Shown here piece by piece: positions 1 to 13,900 of a stretch of 64,000 bases of DNA (within the stretch, counting starts at the first letter, position 1; each line of letters opens with the position of its first letter). Both the position numbers and the translations under genes were made by a program. The notes beneath the pieces were generated by a model, which was given only the letters and a program-made list of their open reading frames with translations, did not search any database and had not been told where the DNA came from. Source of the DNA: Gibbula magus (taxonomy: Eukaryota > Mollusca > Gastropoda > Trochida > Trochidae); the NCBI GenBank assembly GCA_936450465.1, contig OW388299.1:43969548-44033547 (forward strand). The letters run 5' to 3'.

Positions 1-313
1 TTGATTACTGATCAGTGGGACAAGGGAGGTAACTCTTGATAATATGTCATTATTGAGAATGGGCTGGAGCCAGTTTAACATGGAATATATATCCATACAG
101 CATGTGACTGCTTTTGACTAATGGTTGACGGATATTGCTGTGCAAGTCGAGATAAAGCTCTCCATATTGGTAACAGTATAAATATATAGTGGGAAAAAAA
201 AGCATGAGAACTCCAGCAAGGTAGAATATGAGCTGACACATGGTTAGTGCTGTTTTCATTTTGCACTGGAAGCTGTGTGGTCAGACGTTTGCAGTATTAT
301 CCATTACATCATA

Positions 314-603
314 GCATGCGCAATGTGCTGGAGCTTAAATGCATCATGTGCAATGTGCTGATGCTTAAATGCATCATGTGCAATGTGCTGATGCTTAGAT
401 AAATCATGCGCAATGTGCTGGAGCTTAAATGCATCATGTGCAATGTGCTGGAGCTTAAATGCATCATGTGCAATGTGCTGGAGCTTAAATGCATCATGTG
501 CAATGTGCTGATGCTAAGATAGATAAATCATGTGCAATGTGCTGATGCTTTAATGCATCATGAGCAATGTGTTAAAGCTTAAATGCATCATGTGCAATGT
601 GCT
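314..603. repeat. 30-bp minisatellite, about 9-10 copies
   Basis: Tandem units containing CATGTGCAATGTGCTG followed by GAGCTTAAATGCAT recur every 30 bp. Variants have GATGCTTAAAT, and one unit near 515-530 carries a small insertion (AGATAGATAAAT). Because 30 is a multiple of 3, the minus strand stays open and gives a low-complexity frame rich in HMMHLSSSTL, which I treat as an artefact. Confidence 0.9.
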
Positions 604-604
604 G

Positions 605-1020
605 GTTCTGTGCTGCGTGGCAGGGGTGAATTAGGTTGGGTTTTGTGGCAATGGTAAAATAGGGTTGACTATGGCAGTGGCAGTGGAAAAGATTGGGTTT
701 TGTGGCAATGATATAATGTGGGGTTAAGTGTGGCAGTGGCAAAGGTGGGAAATTGTGGCCAATTGTTTGGCAGTGGTGAATTAGGGTTGACTGTGGTAGT
801 GACAAAGGTTGGGTTTTGTGACCGATTGTTTGGCAGTGGTGATCATGAATTAGGGTTGACTGTGGCAGTGACAAAGGTTTGGTTTTGTAGTAATGGTATA
901 ATCAGGTTGACTGTGGCACTGAGCATGTAGTTTTGGCAGCGACATGGGTAAGGTTAAGTGACAGTTAGCGTGGCAAAGAAAGGATTGTGTTGCAGCTGAG
1001 GTAAGGGATCTGTGGCAGTG
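605..1020. repeat. Degenerate GTGGCAGTG/GGGTTGACTG repeat region
   Basis: Loose repeats of TTAGGGTTGACTGTGGCAGT and AAAGGTTGGGTTTTGTG recur roughly every 55-65 bp with many substitutions and length changes. It looks like an old minisatellite. No coding function is inferred. Confidence 0.7.
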
Positions 1021-1084
1021 TTTAGCATATATATAACTATTAATCTGACAAACATTGGGTACATTACATGACACACAGACATAC

Positions 1085-1105
1085 CTCTGAGGCAAAACCA
1101 TGCAG
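1085..1105 (-). CDS. Possible 21-nt microexon of the coiled-coil gene
   Basis: On the minus strand a GATTGCAG acceptor is followed by 21 nt (7 codons, LHGFASE) and GAG|GTATGT, a good donor. Phase and length match the 7-residue logic of the upstream exons and it would follow exon 25. A match this short could be chance; only the splice-site fit supports it. Confidence 0.15.
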
Positions 1106-1836
1106 CTGCAATCAAGATGTAACTCTGTGACTTCTAGTATCGGCTTACAACAAATCTTAAATGTACCCTACCAGTTGTGGATCCAGAGGGGTGTGTGAGA
1201 ACCCGTCATGATTGACTCAAGGACCTCTTCATATTTTTGGGGGGTTGTAGTTGTAAAAAGCCCCCCACCCCCAAAAATGAAAATTATAATCCCTTGAAGT
1301 GTAAGCGTTGAGACAAGATTTGGAATAAGTTAGTTGGAACAACAATCGATCATGCTGACAATATTTTACATTACTCCCAATTTTAAATAAATTCACAAAA
1401 TCTTTACTAAACATTTTGGGGATATAGTGGACAAAATAAATAACATTTATGGATAATGGAAATATTTCACAATGATATTCCCTTAAACCATACTCACATT
1501 TACAACATATGATCTTATTTTGATTGGGACATTTATTAACAGGAGCAACAGACATGCAAAGAATTGCATACTGAGATTCTCCTAAAAACGAGATAAGAAT
1601 TATATTATAACTCTTAGAAAATTTTCAGAGAGAAGCATGTCCAAATAAACTTTATAGGGCTCTTCTTTAAACAAGTTAAGGATGTACTAAAGACTATGTA
1701 CTAAATGTTCTAAATTTCTGACATAGTTATATTCAAGTTTCAGGGATTTGTTAGTTTGAAGTGCAGTGCTTTCATTTCTATCACTTCTAAATAATTAGTA
1801 ACTGGAATGTTACTTTTTACTTTAGTTCTAGCTTAC

Positions 1837-1920
1837 CTCCGTGACCTTTTCCTGATATTTACACTTGATTTTGCCGATCTCCGCGTTCAGGCGTTGTATG
1901 TTGTCATCTCGAGCTAGCAC
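1837..1920 (-). CDS. Coiled-coil gene exon 25 (residues 903-930), 28-codon module
   Basis: 84 nt, phase 0, acceptor ATATACAG, donor GTAAGC. Starts VLARDDNIQRLNAEIG: hydrophobics at module positions 1, 8, 11 and 15, as in exons 9, 10, 13 and 24. Last exon identified with confidence. Confidence 0.85.
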
Positions 1921-4900
1921 CTGTATATTGAAAACATGAAATAAATGAGCATTGAAAATATTTTAGAAATTTGCGTGCCTAAGATAAGCCAGTTCTGGAT
2001 ATACATTCATTCAATATGGTGACAATTAAGGTGAAAGTCACAATTCAAGATAAGAAAACGGACAATCTACCTCGACTGGCACATGCCAGATTTAGAGGGG
2101 GTCTGCTCCCATCCCCTCCACCAATGAAAAATTTTGTTTGAGATTTGGATGGCTACTCACTCTCACCCAATACTTCACAATATAAGAACCTCCCACCCCT
2201 ATGACTATGCACTGTAGCAGGTAACAGGTGTTACTGACCTTGTTGACCGTCTCTTTCTGCTGTCTCTGAAGCACCTCCACATCACCTCTCAGCTGCTGGA
2301 TCAGAGTGTCCTTCTGGTCAACCTGCGGATACACAATGCATTGACACACTGCGGATACACAATACATTGATACATCATTTAGAGTACTTTCCTCAGGTGT
2401 TCACTGAAATAACTGAAGTGAGGTACACTCTGTCAAGACAGCTGGCAGTGAAACATTCAAGTTTCTCTTGAGTGAGTGATACTGATCTGAATTACAATGT
2501 AGTGTTTCATCCAAACCTTCCTGCATGTAACCAGTGTTTGAAAATATTTTTGAGTTTTTACTGGCAACCACGACTTGTTTGTAAAATTAACCAGTCCTTC
2601 TCCAAAATGGACAGATCTTGCACAATTATGACTCTTGATTTATTGAAAATCTCACAAATAAAACCAGCTTGCTGACCACTTTTGCAAAAGGCCTCATCTG
2701 AAAATAACCAGCAATTGGCTGGCAGGCAGGCCACTGTTTTTAACAATGCATTAATACAGGTTCCTGGACCTCATTAAAAACACAAAAATGTAAAAGCAAC
2801 TTCATAGGATCTTTCAAAATTGTACTAAGGTTTTTCTCATGATATGCACCAAAACAAAATGGTGGATTTTCCTGAAAGAACAGTTACACAAACAAAATAT
2901 CAAAGACAGTGTAGACAATTCACCTGGTGAGTGAGGCCGTCGACCTGTGAGTTGACGGAGGTGAGCTCGATGTTGAGTTCGCGTACTTTGTCCTCGAGAC
3001 GTGTGATCTCGTCCAGGTGAGACACGTTTCTCTTCTTCGCCTCCTCCAGACTCGTCTCCAGGTTCTGCATCGCTGCCTTCTTGGTATCAATCTGGGGGAG
3101 GATTTATCATTATCATTTAATACTACCAGTGTATGAAATAAGCTTGAAAATAAGCTTGCCCTGAAGTAAAAATTTTTCAACTTAAATGGTGAAATTAAAG
3201 TAAAAACTTCAAATTACCAGCCCTAAACCAACCTGCAAACGCAAGGCATAACTCTTGCCAGTCTGCATTACTGGCTGATTTAAACCTTGCGGTATTTCCC
3301 TTGCTTTGTTGTGCCTAGATAGTGAATCGCTGCACCAGAAATGCATAGCGGGCCTGGATTTCTAAGCACAGCTTTTTTAAGGAATTACTGCAAGGCCTAA
3401 ATCAGCCAGTAATGGAGACTGGCAAGAGTTATGCTTTGCATTGGGAAGTTGGCCCTAAGCACAAGTTGATGAAATATCGGACAGGACTTAATGTGATGGA
3501 AGGAGTGAGCATATACTCTGTAACGTCCTGTATGTACACAATAAAGAAGTTGTTATCCAAGAAATCTTTTCTTTTCTTATGTATTCTAATTTTAAACGAC
3601 CCTCAAAACCATTGTTTCATAAGGCAACAAACAATCAATAACAAATAGGCAAAAAATGTCTTTCATAAACTTCCAACAATAAACAGGATGGGATAACCTT
3701 TGATTGAAATTTGGAAATTGGAATTTCAGAAAAGATTTATTAAAAGTTGAAACCCAATTAAGCATGGCATTAATGCCAATTTTGAAAACTGAATGCTCCT
3801 AGTTTTTACAGTGTGAAAAGGACAAACTCCTGAAGGAGTCTTTTAGTGTACCTCATTGTGTGATGACCTCAGCTGTATTTTCAGTTGTTCCACCTCACGA
3901 TTCAGCTGTGATACCTGCAACATACATGAACATGAGCGAAACATACACTAAGGTGAGGTGAGGTAAGGTGGATTGGAGAGGGGTGTGTTTGGGAATGCAA
4001 CACAGTGATTTTGAAGCCTAGAATGTGAATAAGACAAATGTCCTCAGTGGGTGTCTGGCAATAGGCCAGTGGCCTGATGCTCTTCCAATACTTAAATCTA
4101 ATGAAATTATTCTAAAATTATTAATTATATTTCAATGCTGCAACTTGTATCCAAGGTTTAGTCAACTTCTAAATTTTCACAGATTAATTACTCTTTGATA
4201 GGTGAAGATAAATGTTCATGATTCATTTAGCTAAAATGTAGAAATAACATTTAAATTATTGATCAGCCTCAATGTCCTAAGTCTAGAGAAGTTAATAGGT
4301 CATTTGAACATGGAATAGGACAATGGCCTATGGCCTGCCACAATCTGAATCCCTGCAACACCATTGCACTTTCAGGCCTAACGCTGAGGTCACGATTGAA
4401 TAAGCTGTGTGTTGGTAAAAGAATTTTCACTATTGCATATAGATTCCAAATATAATGTGGTACTACAAATTCACAGTCTTATGATGTTGCTCTTTCAAAA
4501 TAGATCGCAAGAGTTGTCAAATCAAAATTGCAAAATACAAAATGCAATTATTGGTGTAAACATTCCCTATGGTATGTGTTCAGCCATCCTCGCTGAGTTA
4601 ATATAAGTGTAGAAATAATTTTTCTTTAGTGGTATGCAATTGTCTGACAGTTATCTCCCTTAGAGGAAGTCAACCTGCAGCCAATTTAAATGAGTCATAT
4701 TTCTCTTGTATTGGAAGAGATGAGTAGAGTTGTGTACCTTCTCCTCGTAACGACTGCTCATCTCCTGAAGGTTCACCTGCTCCATCTTCAGTTTCTTTAT
4801 CGCCTCCTCTCGTCGCTTCACCTGAGGAAATATTAGAAAAATATTCATGTAATGTGTGTAACGTAATTCTTGAATATGCTGAAAAATCAATTAGAGCCGA

Positions 4901-7900
4901 ACTCTTCTGAATGGCTAATTCTTTAACAGGTCAGGTCTTTGAAGGGCATTTGGCATACATAAGAACAGGAAGATTTTCTTGATAAAACTTCTTTAATGTG
5001 AAAATACTTTTCGTAGTATATAATCAATCCTTCATCTGGTTGTATGTAAGGTGTAACGAGATGAAGAAGTGAGTATACTCCGAAACGTTGTTGTTATCCC
5101 GAAAATCTTCAAGATCTTCTTTAACAGTGTTCACAACTTGTTAACTTGGTAAATTTCTATGATGATCATTGGATTGATAGCATAGATGTTGAGGGTAAAT
5201 CTTTTTTGGCCAATTTAGGACAGATGAGACCCTATGCAATGGAAAAGGACTCCATTTCTAAGTATTTTCAGGGACACTAAGCTAGAGAGTAGGCAGTACG
5301 ATCTACACTGAACAAAACTGAAAAGGCTATACCAGAATATATTGGGACTCGCAGGTAGGGGGTTAATTTAATCCTTCACCTGCAATGATTGTGGAATTAA
5401 ATACTTTTGGTACTAACCACTAAGTTGATATTACTTTGAAACTGACCTCAGTGCTAAGCACATCCTGTTCACTCTGAGCGTTGATTGCGAAGGCCTGTAT
5501 ACGCGCCTCGAGGCGGCCATTCTCTTCCACAGCCTCCTTGTACAGATCCTTGGCTTGGTTCAGGTCCTGGGATAACTGGTGCACTGTGATGTCCTGTCGG
5601 GACAGCTGTGGAAAGACAAGGATCGAGTTATAGTTGCTTTTTAAGCATGTGTTGTGGTTGGTGCACATACAATAATTTAAAATATACCTCCACAAGTGTA
5701 GGTCCTTGCAGAGTTGGTGCACCATGATATATTTCCTGCTAGGACAGTTGTGAAGAGAGGAGAAGACAGTGTTACAAAGAATTATTACAAGGGAGACCTT
5801 TGAGAATTTGTGCACTGTGATGTTTTGCCCGTATAAGAAATATATACAGCCTTTCTGAGCATGCTTGAAAAGATCACGTTTGCATAAAATACATGTGACC
5901 AAAAAATATATCACTGGACTGTCAGTTTTCAGAAGAATACAAGAAAAACAAGAGTTGGCTTGTGAAGGACATCTAAAGATGCTTGGTAAGGGCAAAGGGG
6001 GGTAACCCCGGAGGGAATCAACAATGCATACCACTAAAAATGTTTCATTTTCTCTCTATTCTCTTTACATCTTCCCTGGCATTGAGGATTAAGGCAACAC
6101 AATCCAGAGGGGATGTTTACACAATAATTAAGCTTAGTTTATACTGAGAAACATGGTAACGCAAACTTTTGATCTCTTCACAGATAGGATTTTCAAGGGA
6201 GAGTGACTTACGTTATCGTCCATGCGACGACGGTCCTCTGTGATGTTCATTAGATCAATCTCAGTCTTCTGCAGTGTTGTCTCCTTCATCGTCAGCTCGT
6301 CTTGTACGTCCCGCACTTGTCTCTGCAGTCGGCTAATCTGTTCGTCTCGCGATATCAACTGTGCGGAAAATAAGCAGAAAATCTTCAGATTGTATTCTAA
6401 TAGATTGAGGAAAATAACCTCACCTAACTGAAGCTTTGCCACTTGTTCTCACTCTTGCAATACCAAAATATCATAATAATAATAGTAAATTTGCATTGCG
6501 CTTTTTCCATGCATGAGGTGACGTGAGGTGATTTGGGGTTTAATGCCACTTTCAAAAGTATTTCACTTATATCGCAGCTGATAGTAGAATTGGAGGGAGA
6601 AAGCTCGCAACACCATGGTGGCTATGCATTGCAGTGAAACCTCTGAGCACCAATTGGAACTCCATGCATGACCATGAACAAAGTGCACAATATATATTTT
6701 AACCCTGAAGGTACCATATAGGTACATATTTCCTGTGTAAAAGTACCTATTTAAACAACTGGAGTGCAATGTAGAAATGCCTTGCCCAGGGACACAATAC
6801 AGTATGAGACACAGTATCATCTTTCAAAAAGATTGTGTTACCGGTATAACCCTGTATCAATAATATATGTGTAAACAGGAAAGTCCCCTTGGATTTCATG
6901 TCCATGGAAAAAAAACTCCAATAGAACCCCCCTTTTAAGCCCTGTTTACTAACCTGTCCCTCCATCTGAGAGAAGCGTTCGTGCAACACATTGAGGTCCG
7001 TCTTGAGTCTCATAACCTCCTCCTCCTTGTCGGCCATCTCAGACTTGAACATCGTCTCCTGCTGGGACCCCGCGAGGTCTCGCTCCTGGACCTCCGTCTG
7101 CAGACGGTCAATCTAGGACAGGGAGGGAAACAGGTATGGTCAATTAAACACTACCGGGGATGTAGCTCAGTTGGTACAGTGTCTGCTCATCACCTGGAAG
7201 GCCAGGGTTTGATTCTTGGGACCATCATGCTAGGAAACACTGTTCTGTTGCTGGCACCTGGCATAATAAGAATAGACCTGGGGCGATACAGTGGTTGATT
7301 GTTGTACTTGCGGATGAGGTGAGGTGATTATGGGTTTAATGCTGCTTTTAAGATTATTTCACTAATATCATGGCTGTCAGTTCTATTACAGGGAGAAAAT
7401 CTGCAATACCACTGTAGTTATGTATTGCAGTGTAACCTGCGAGCATGGGCTAGAACTAGAAAACCATGGGTGGTACTGTGCTACTCTGTGTAGCATTGCA
7501 CTAGAACATTACTGAATGTAGAACAGTTCTCCACAATAAGCAAGTTACCGAGCACCTAGCGGGATTTGAACCCTGAACCTCATAATTCAAAGCTGGTGGA
7601 TTTGGAGCACAAACCAAATTTCCAGACTTCTTTGTAGTGGAGACAAAGAATTATGTATCATGTTTATGTTTTCCTGATTGATTGACTGGAATCACCCATA
7701 ATGGTTGAATGTCAGGATTTGCAGAGGAAAGTCACTTAGGATTTTGAGACGATGACAATATCAAAAGTATAAGAAACAACCGAACACTCTCACCTCCCGA
7801 GCCTGGGCAGTGTATCTACTCTGCATCTGCTGTAGTTCTCTCTCTGCCTCGTCCATCCTCAGCTGGGCCTCCTGGGTCTGTGTGCACAAAGAAATTACAG

Positions 7901-10900
7901 AATCAGAACAATGCCTTCATATTGCACAGCCTTGGCATGGCATGGTAAAGCAAAGCTAAACACTACAAACCATTATGATCGTTTCAAGCAAGTGCACCCT
8001 GCAAAAAACAAAGACAGGGATTGGGAAAGGCAGGGGCCATGGGCCATTTTGCACATTGGATGAAAAAATAGCACATTACAATTTGAAATTTTACTATTGC
8101 TTCAAAGGGGAATGCTCAGTTACTGCAAGACACTCATAATTTGAAATTTTTAAACTTAATTTCCTAAATCTAGTTTCCCACATGAGCAGTTAGTAACAGG
8201 GTAAATGTCATGTCAACACGTAAGAAATGAAACGATTCAATGAAAATTCTCATCCCTGTATCAGAAATGAAGGTGGAGCTGCAGCACATTTTTTGCAAAT
8301 TTTATTTTTTCAATTTTCCCATTTATAATGATTGTTTATGTCATATTACTATATACTATATTTACTTTAGAGGGTGAATAATCTTATTACACAAACCAAT
8401 TATCTGTAGTGGTAATGACAGTGTTGCGTATAAAGCAAAAATTGCATTGCGGCCATTTTAATGTGAACACATTTAATTATTTAGAATTACAAAAACCATT
8501 CCCATGGCTTTACTTAACAATGTACACTAATTTTTTTAACTTGATTTTCCGAAGAGAGGAGGGTGTTTTACTATTAGCAACATTATTTTTCCAATACATT
8601 TCATCAACTTATTTGAGTGAAAAAACGTGCTACAGCCCCTTTAAAGACACTGACTCACCTTGCTTGCAGACACTTTAATCTCCTCCTTGAGTTGACCGAT
8701 GACATCACCGCGATGTTGGGCGGTCGAAATGGCATCTCTCAGTTTGTCCTCGATGTCACAGTTCTCGTTACGAAGCTTCACGATTGTCTCATGTCGCTCA
8801 GACACCTGTCATACATCCCATTGATTTGATTACAAAATTTACAAAATCTTTTGTTGTAAAGAGTATAAATGGTTTGAGAACCTTTATTAGAACAAAAGAG
8901 CTTTCAAGGTGTGAAGTTGACTATTGCAAAGAATGAAGTTACAAAACGTAAGCAAGTTTTGTATTATACTAAAAGATATATTATCTAAAATCTGTAAATA
9001 TTGTTCTTAAAAAAGTAAGTAATCAAATTATTAATTTCACTTTATCAAAAATTTTAGGTTTGTTCCCCTTCCTTCAGTGCTGACACTGGAATAATGAAGA
9101 ATCTTGAACCAATTTTTGCACAAATATAACATTACCCATTTTAGCTTCAATTCACTCTAAATATCAGGAAAGTTAACAATGAGGTTTAATAAATGAAAAA
9201 CATTTTTTATTTACCGGTATAAAAATTTCACAATTAGTAAGAAGTTGACCATAAAAGAAACATAGTGCTAAGCTAGTATTACTGCCATGAACTTGGGTGG
9301 GCAATTTCAGCTTCATGAATATACATAGCTCTTGTGATATAACTTACAGCTAAAACACCATTAGTTGAACACTACCACACTTAAAGACTACTTGTATTAG
9401 AAATATCATTATGTACAGAGCTGTCTACCTTAAATTTCCTGTTACCTGAAAAAATATGACTAATAAACACTACTTGAATTAAATCTAAATCACCAAAGCT
9501 ACAAATAACTAAATCTTTGTAAGCAGCGGCGGCAAGCAAACTGATCCTAACGTAAACCTGTTCATGACCTTGAGGAGTGATGACCTTGACCCACTTACCT
9601 CAGAGGTCAGGGTATCCCGTGTGTCTTTAGATGAACTTTGTAGTCGCTGAAGACTGGTGGTCAATTTGTTGACCTGGGGACAAGAGGTCACGGGGTCAAC
9701 TTTTGAAGGTCATTGTTTTTTTAAGGTCAAGGACAAATTTTGTTTTTCACTTAAATTTTTCATTGATGAATTTTTATTGACACATTTTACAAAAAAAATA
9801 TTTTGAAATTAATTTTGAAGGTGCAGTTGATATATATTTTCAGGAAAAGTGTTGAAAAGTAAATTGATTTTGACGAAAAAGGATTTAGAAGATCAAACTT
9901 CAAACGAGAAAAGTGATAGGGTCACACACATAGATTTGGAGGACAGTTCAAGGTTAAAGGCCAAAGGTCAAACAAATGAAACACACGTGACACACTGTAA
10001 ACTTGATCAAACCATGATGAAATGCCAATTTAATCACGGGACAATCAAGAACTGTCTTCATCTTTGAGAATACTATCATTAAAAGTCTCTTTCGACTAAC
10101 AGGAAATGTGCATATGAAAATCCTAAATCTAAAACTCGTGTATCGAAAGTGCAATTACTTACAAGTGACGCTTTTGAATTCTGGCAATGAAAGTGGAATA
10201 ATCATAAAAATTTGGTAAATGTTCAACAGGCCTAATTGAGCAATGGAAGGCTCATATTTGGGGGATGAAATTTGTTGTAAGAAATTTCCCTGAGGTTTTA
10301 GGGTTGTATGCACATAATTGATCCCCGATTGAGGTCACCGGTCAGAAAAATGTTGTCCACCAACTACTTATTTTCAGAAGGGTCAGCAAATTAGCAAATC
10401 AGCAAATGACCGACAAGGAGGGCTTAAAGAATTATGAAAAGGGCTGTCTGATTTTCAAGCCACAAGCTACTTTGCTTTGAACACTGCCTCAGAGTATTCC
10501 AAAATATGCAGGTATCTTTCAAAGACTTCCATGATCTCCTGGTTACATTTATGAGTAATATTACAAAATGCCATATTTTGTTGAACACAACCATTGATTC
10601 TTTTTCCTCCAACAGCTGCTTAACAATGGGTTTCTATTGTTCTATATTCCGGGTTGTATTCATCTTCGCACCCCTTTTGTCTTGAGGTGAGGTGAGGTGA
10701 GGTGAGGTGAGGTGAGTTGGGGTTTAATGCCGCTTTCAAGAGTATTTCACTCATATCGCGGCTGCTAGTATTATGGCAGGGAGAAAGCCCGCAACGCCAT
10801 GTGGCTATGTACTGCGGTGAAACCTGCGAGCACCGACTGGAACTAGCGAACCATGGGTGGTACTACGCTTAAATTCAGTGTAGCATTGCACCCAAACCTT

Positions 10901-13900
10901 TCTGCGTGTAGAACAGTTCTCTACTGCAGACAAAGTTGCCGTGCCCCTGGCGGGATTCGAACCCCGGACCTCTTGATCCGAAGCCGAATGTGCTAACCAC
11001 TGTGCAGTCCCGCCTCTTTGACTTGACTCGTACGAGATAATTGGATGATAAATGATGTGCAAATGTTTGATAACATATAATAAGCAAATATATAAAGCAA
11101 AGCAAGATAATGAACAAATGCAGGCCATGCAAAATATATATATATATATACGAGTATAACACAAAGCAAAATAAAACATTTTGCAATATAATGCATAAAA
11201 CATAACAACAGGGGCATGTTCAACAAGGAAAAGAATCAGCTAGTGTACTAGAGTGTGAACTTCATAACAGAAAACTTTCTCTTGTCAGAGAGTCGTTTAA
11301 AACTGAATAGAAAGATCAACGGCAGTTACTTGTTTTCAAGAAAAGTTCTTCAAAATTTTTTGTTTACAAAGCACCTTTGTTGTACATCATCATTCAGTGT
11401 CATAAAACACAAAACGTACATGAGCTTTCACCTTATTGAACAAGCCTTAGGGTATTCACAGGAGCAAAAGCATTCATTGTACACAAAACATTTGAAATAA
11501 GCAAGCAGAATGAATACCCTAAGCAACCAGCATTATATATAAGCAAGCATAAGGGGTAAGCATTCCGGGCAAACAGGGTAAGCATTCCAGGTAAGCATCT
11601 AGATAACAGGGTAAGCATTCCAGATTAACAGGGTAAGCAGCCCAGATAAACAGGTTAAGCATTCCTGATAAATAGGGTAAGCATCCACGCTAAGCATTCA
11701 CTAAAGATAAGTATTTTAGGTAAGTATTTCCCAAGAATGTTTGAACTACACAAGCGGGTCAGCAGTATATGGGTTTGACGGTTCTGGACGTGCTACCTGA
11801 GTTTGAGCCTCGGAGCTCTGGCTCCTCATGGACTGGAGTTCGCTGTCTAACCGTGTCACCTTCCCTCTCAAGCCACTCGCCTGTAGGGAAGTGTCATGTA
11901 ATAATTTGGATTTTTATATGTCACATTTTCCCACTAGAATACATGCTGATGCTAATCGCATGATATTACTACCCTGACGGAATTGTACTGTTGCTACTAA
12001 GCACTTTGTGTCACTGTATAAGTCCATCCACCCTGGGTTTGGATTACCATGTAGGTCGAAGCAGTAACATTGAGATATTACCCAAACATCATTTCCTCCA
12101 TTAAGAGGAGGGTTCTATCGGGGTATTTTTTGTGGAAACGAAATTCGAGAGGATATCCCCGTTTACACAAATATGCTACTAATAAATGATTAAAAAACAG
12201 TCAAGTTAAAATATATCAATAAAGGTAATATTTTGATGAATTTATATTTCACAACTTAATAAAGACAAGCTTACATTTGTTGAAAAATAAAAACAATGAG
12301 AACTGAAGCCATTCATCGGCGCTGTGAGTGGTGAAAAGTTTGCTACAGCATAACAGCAAATTGTTTATTAGTTTTATGACATATTGTTACTATGTGAATA
12401 CTCTATCGGTGTATATCTTTTATCATTAAAATATTGTAAAATATAGCGTGTTTTCATTTAAATTAATTCACAAAATCCAATATGGCGGATTTTGCCGACA
12501 GAACGGCCCCTTTAAAACTCTAGTTAGATGCTCTCATTCTGCTCCAGTATTCGATTGTGGACGACTCATTTGACCCGTAACGGTAAAAAAACACCCTCCA
12601 AATTCTCAGTTTATCAGTCATAAAGCAGGTTACCGAACCATACGGCGAGCCACGCCCATTGTTGCTGAACTTCACTGATAGTGGTCGACTGAGCTATGCA
12701 CAAGACCATGTGCCACCGCAAATATTTGTCATTATATCATTCTATATCTGTAATGGCTGAATATGATGTCAAATAGCTTGTTATAGCTTGTTTACCAATC
12801 CAATTCTTTATGGAAATAAATGTTTAAACCATGTCAAATATATACAAAGTGAAAGATCTTTGCTGAAAAATAACAGAGAATGTTTGCAGTGTCACAAATA
12901 CAAATAAATAAAAGAATATAAATCAAGGTGGTTTAAACTCTCTCTGCTTACCTCGTTATCAGCATCGTCAAGTTGGTGTCGCAGATGGTTGATTTCGTCC
13001 TCTAAAGCTTTCATGCGTGTCTCGTATCGATGAACCTGCAACAGGGCTCGTAGGTCAAACATCCAATCAACAACAAGTATAGAAGAAGTAAGCTGTAAAG
13101 ACTCTTTGGGAGACTCAAATATAGCCTATGAAATAACCTAAAATATCACATTTCCTACAAACATTTTTTCTTCGGCTTGATTTTAAATATTTTTGATAAA
13201 AATTTGTTTTTTACCTTTCACCCCTACATATTAGCATTCAGGACCGATATTTTCAAAGCTCTCTTAGCGCTAAGATATTTGGAAGTGCCATACATTAAGA
13301 TTGACTTACGACTATCTTAGCACTAAGACAGCTTCGAAAATATGGGCCCAGGTTTCTTAGTGGTGAAAGGGTTAATAATATTTGAATTTAGGGGTCGCTC
13401 AAGTGAACGATTTTGTTGATTCATCAAGAATTTTCAAATGGATAGAATTTATAAAATCGGTTTTAGAGGCAAGTGTTTTGGTTTTTTTCAATTAGAATAT
13501 AGCTTTGAAGTGGTAGAAGTATACAAAACGGTATCATATTCGTTCGTGCAGACCCATATATTTGGTGGAAAATTTGATTTTGGGGGTTTAGCAAAAATGA
13601 TACAGCAAATTCTTAATTTATTTTTTTAAAATGACAACAACAAGCTGTCACACGTACAAATAAAGTGATTCACCAATGCCTGAGGAACATTTCAATATTA
13701 TTTAGCCTTATCACATTTTATATGCACACCACATAAGAAAAGTCCTGTAAGCAAGAAAATGACATTAAAACTTGGATACACATATAAGTGCAGATGAAAC
13801 CTGAAGCATAAAACAGGAATCATGCAAAGTGACGCATGCATGTCACTTGGTATACACAGAAACAAACAAGTGCCTGCAAAAAACCCATCAGTTCATCATG

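Larger units (their letters stand above)
1..1836. other. Intron 25 of the coiled-coil gene, continuing past the left edge
   Basis: Lies downstream of the last exon seen (donor GTAAGC just left of 1837 on the minus strand). It holds two minisatellites (314-603 and 605-1020), one possible 21-nt microexon (1085-1105), and otherwise AT-rich sequence with no recognisable gene. No terminal exon or poly(A) signal could be tied to the gene, so its C-terminus lies outside the window. Confidence 0.6.

Noticed and set aside
309..503. Repetitive HMMHLSSSTL protein
   Set aside because: It follows from a 30-bp minisatellite with no stop codons; there is no splice or codon-use support.
314..603. CRISPR-like array
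   Set aside because: Units are contiguous with no spacers, in a eukaryotic intron. The same applies to the 22-, 53- and 88-bp arrays.
5420..6034. A 204-codon ORF as one exon
   Set aside because: Only 5447-5605 is bounded by splice sites and matches the modules; the rest is intron with broken exon copies.
10910..11014. tRNA gene
   Set aside because: A and B boxes are present but it continues into a SINE body and tail repeated many times. The heads at 36029 and 7156 were rejected as tRNA genes for the same kind of reason.
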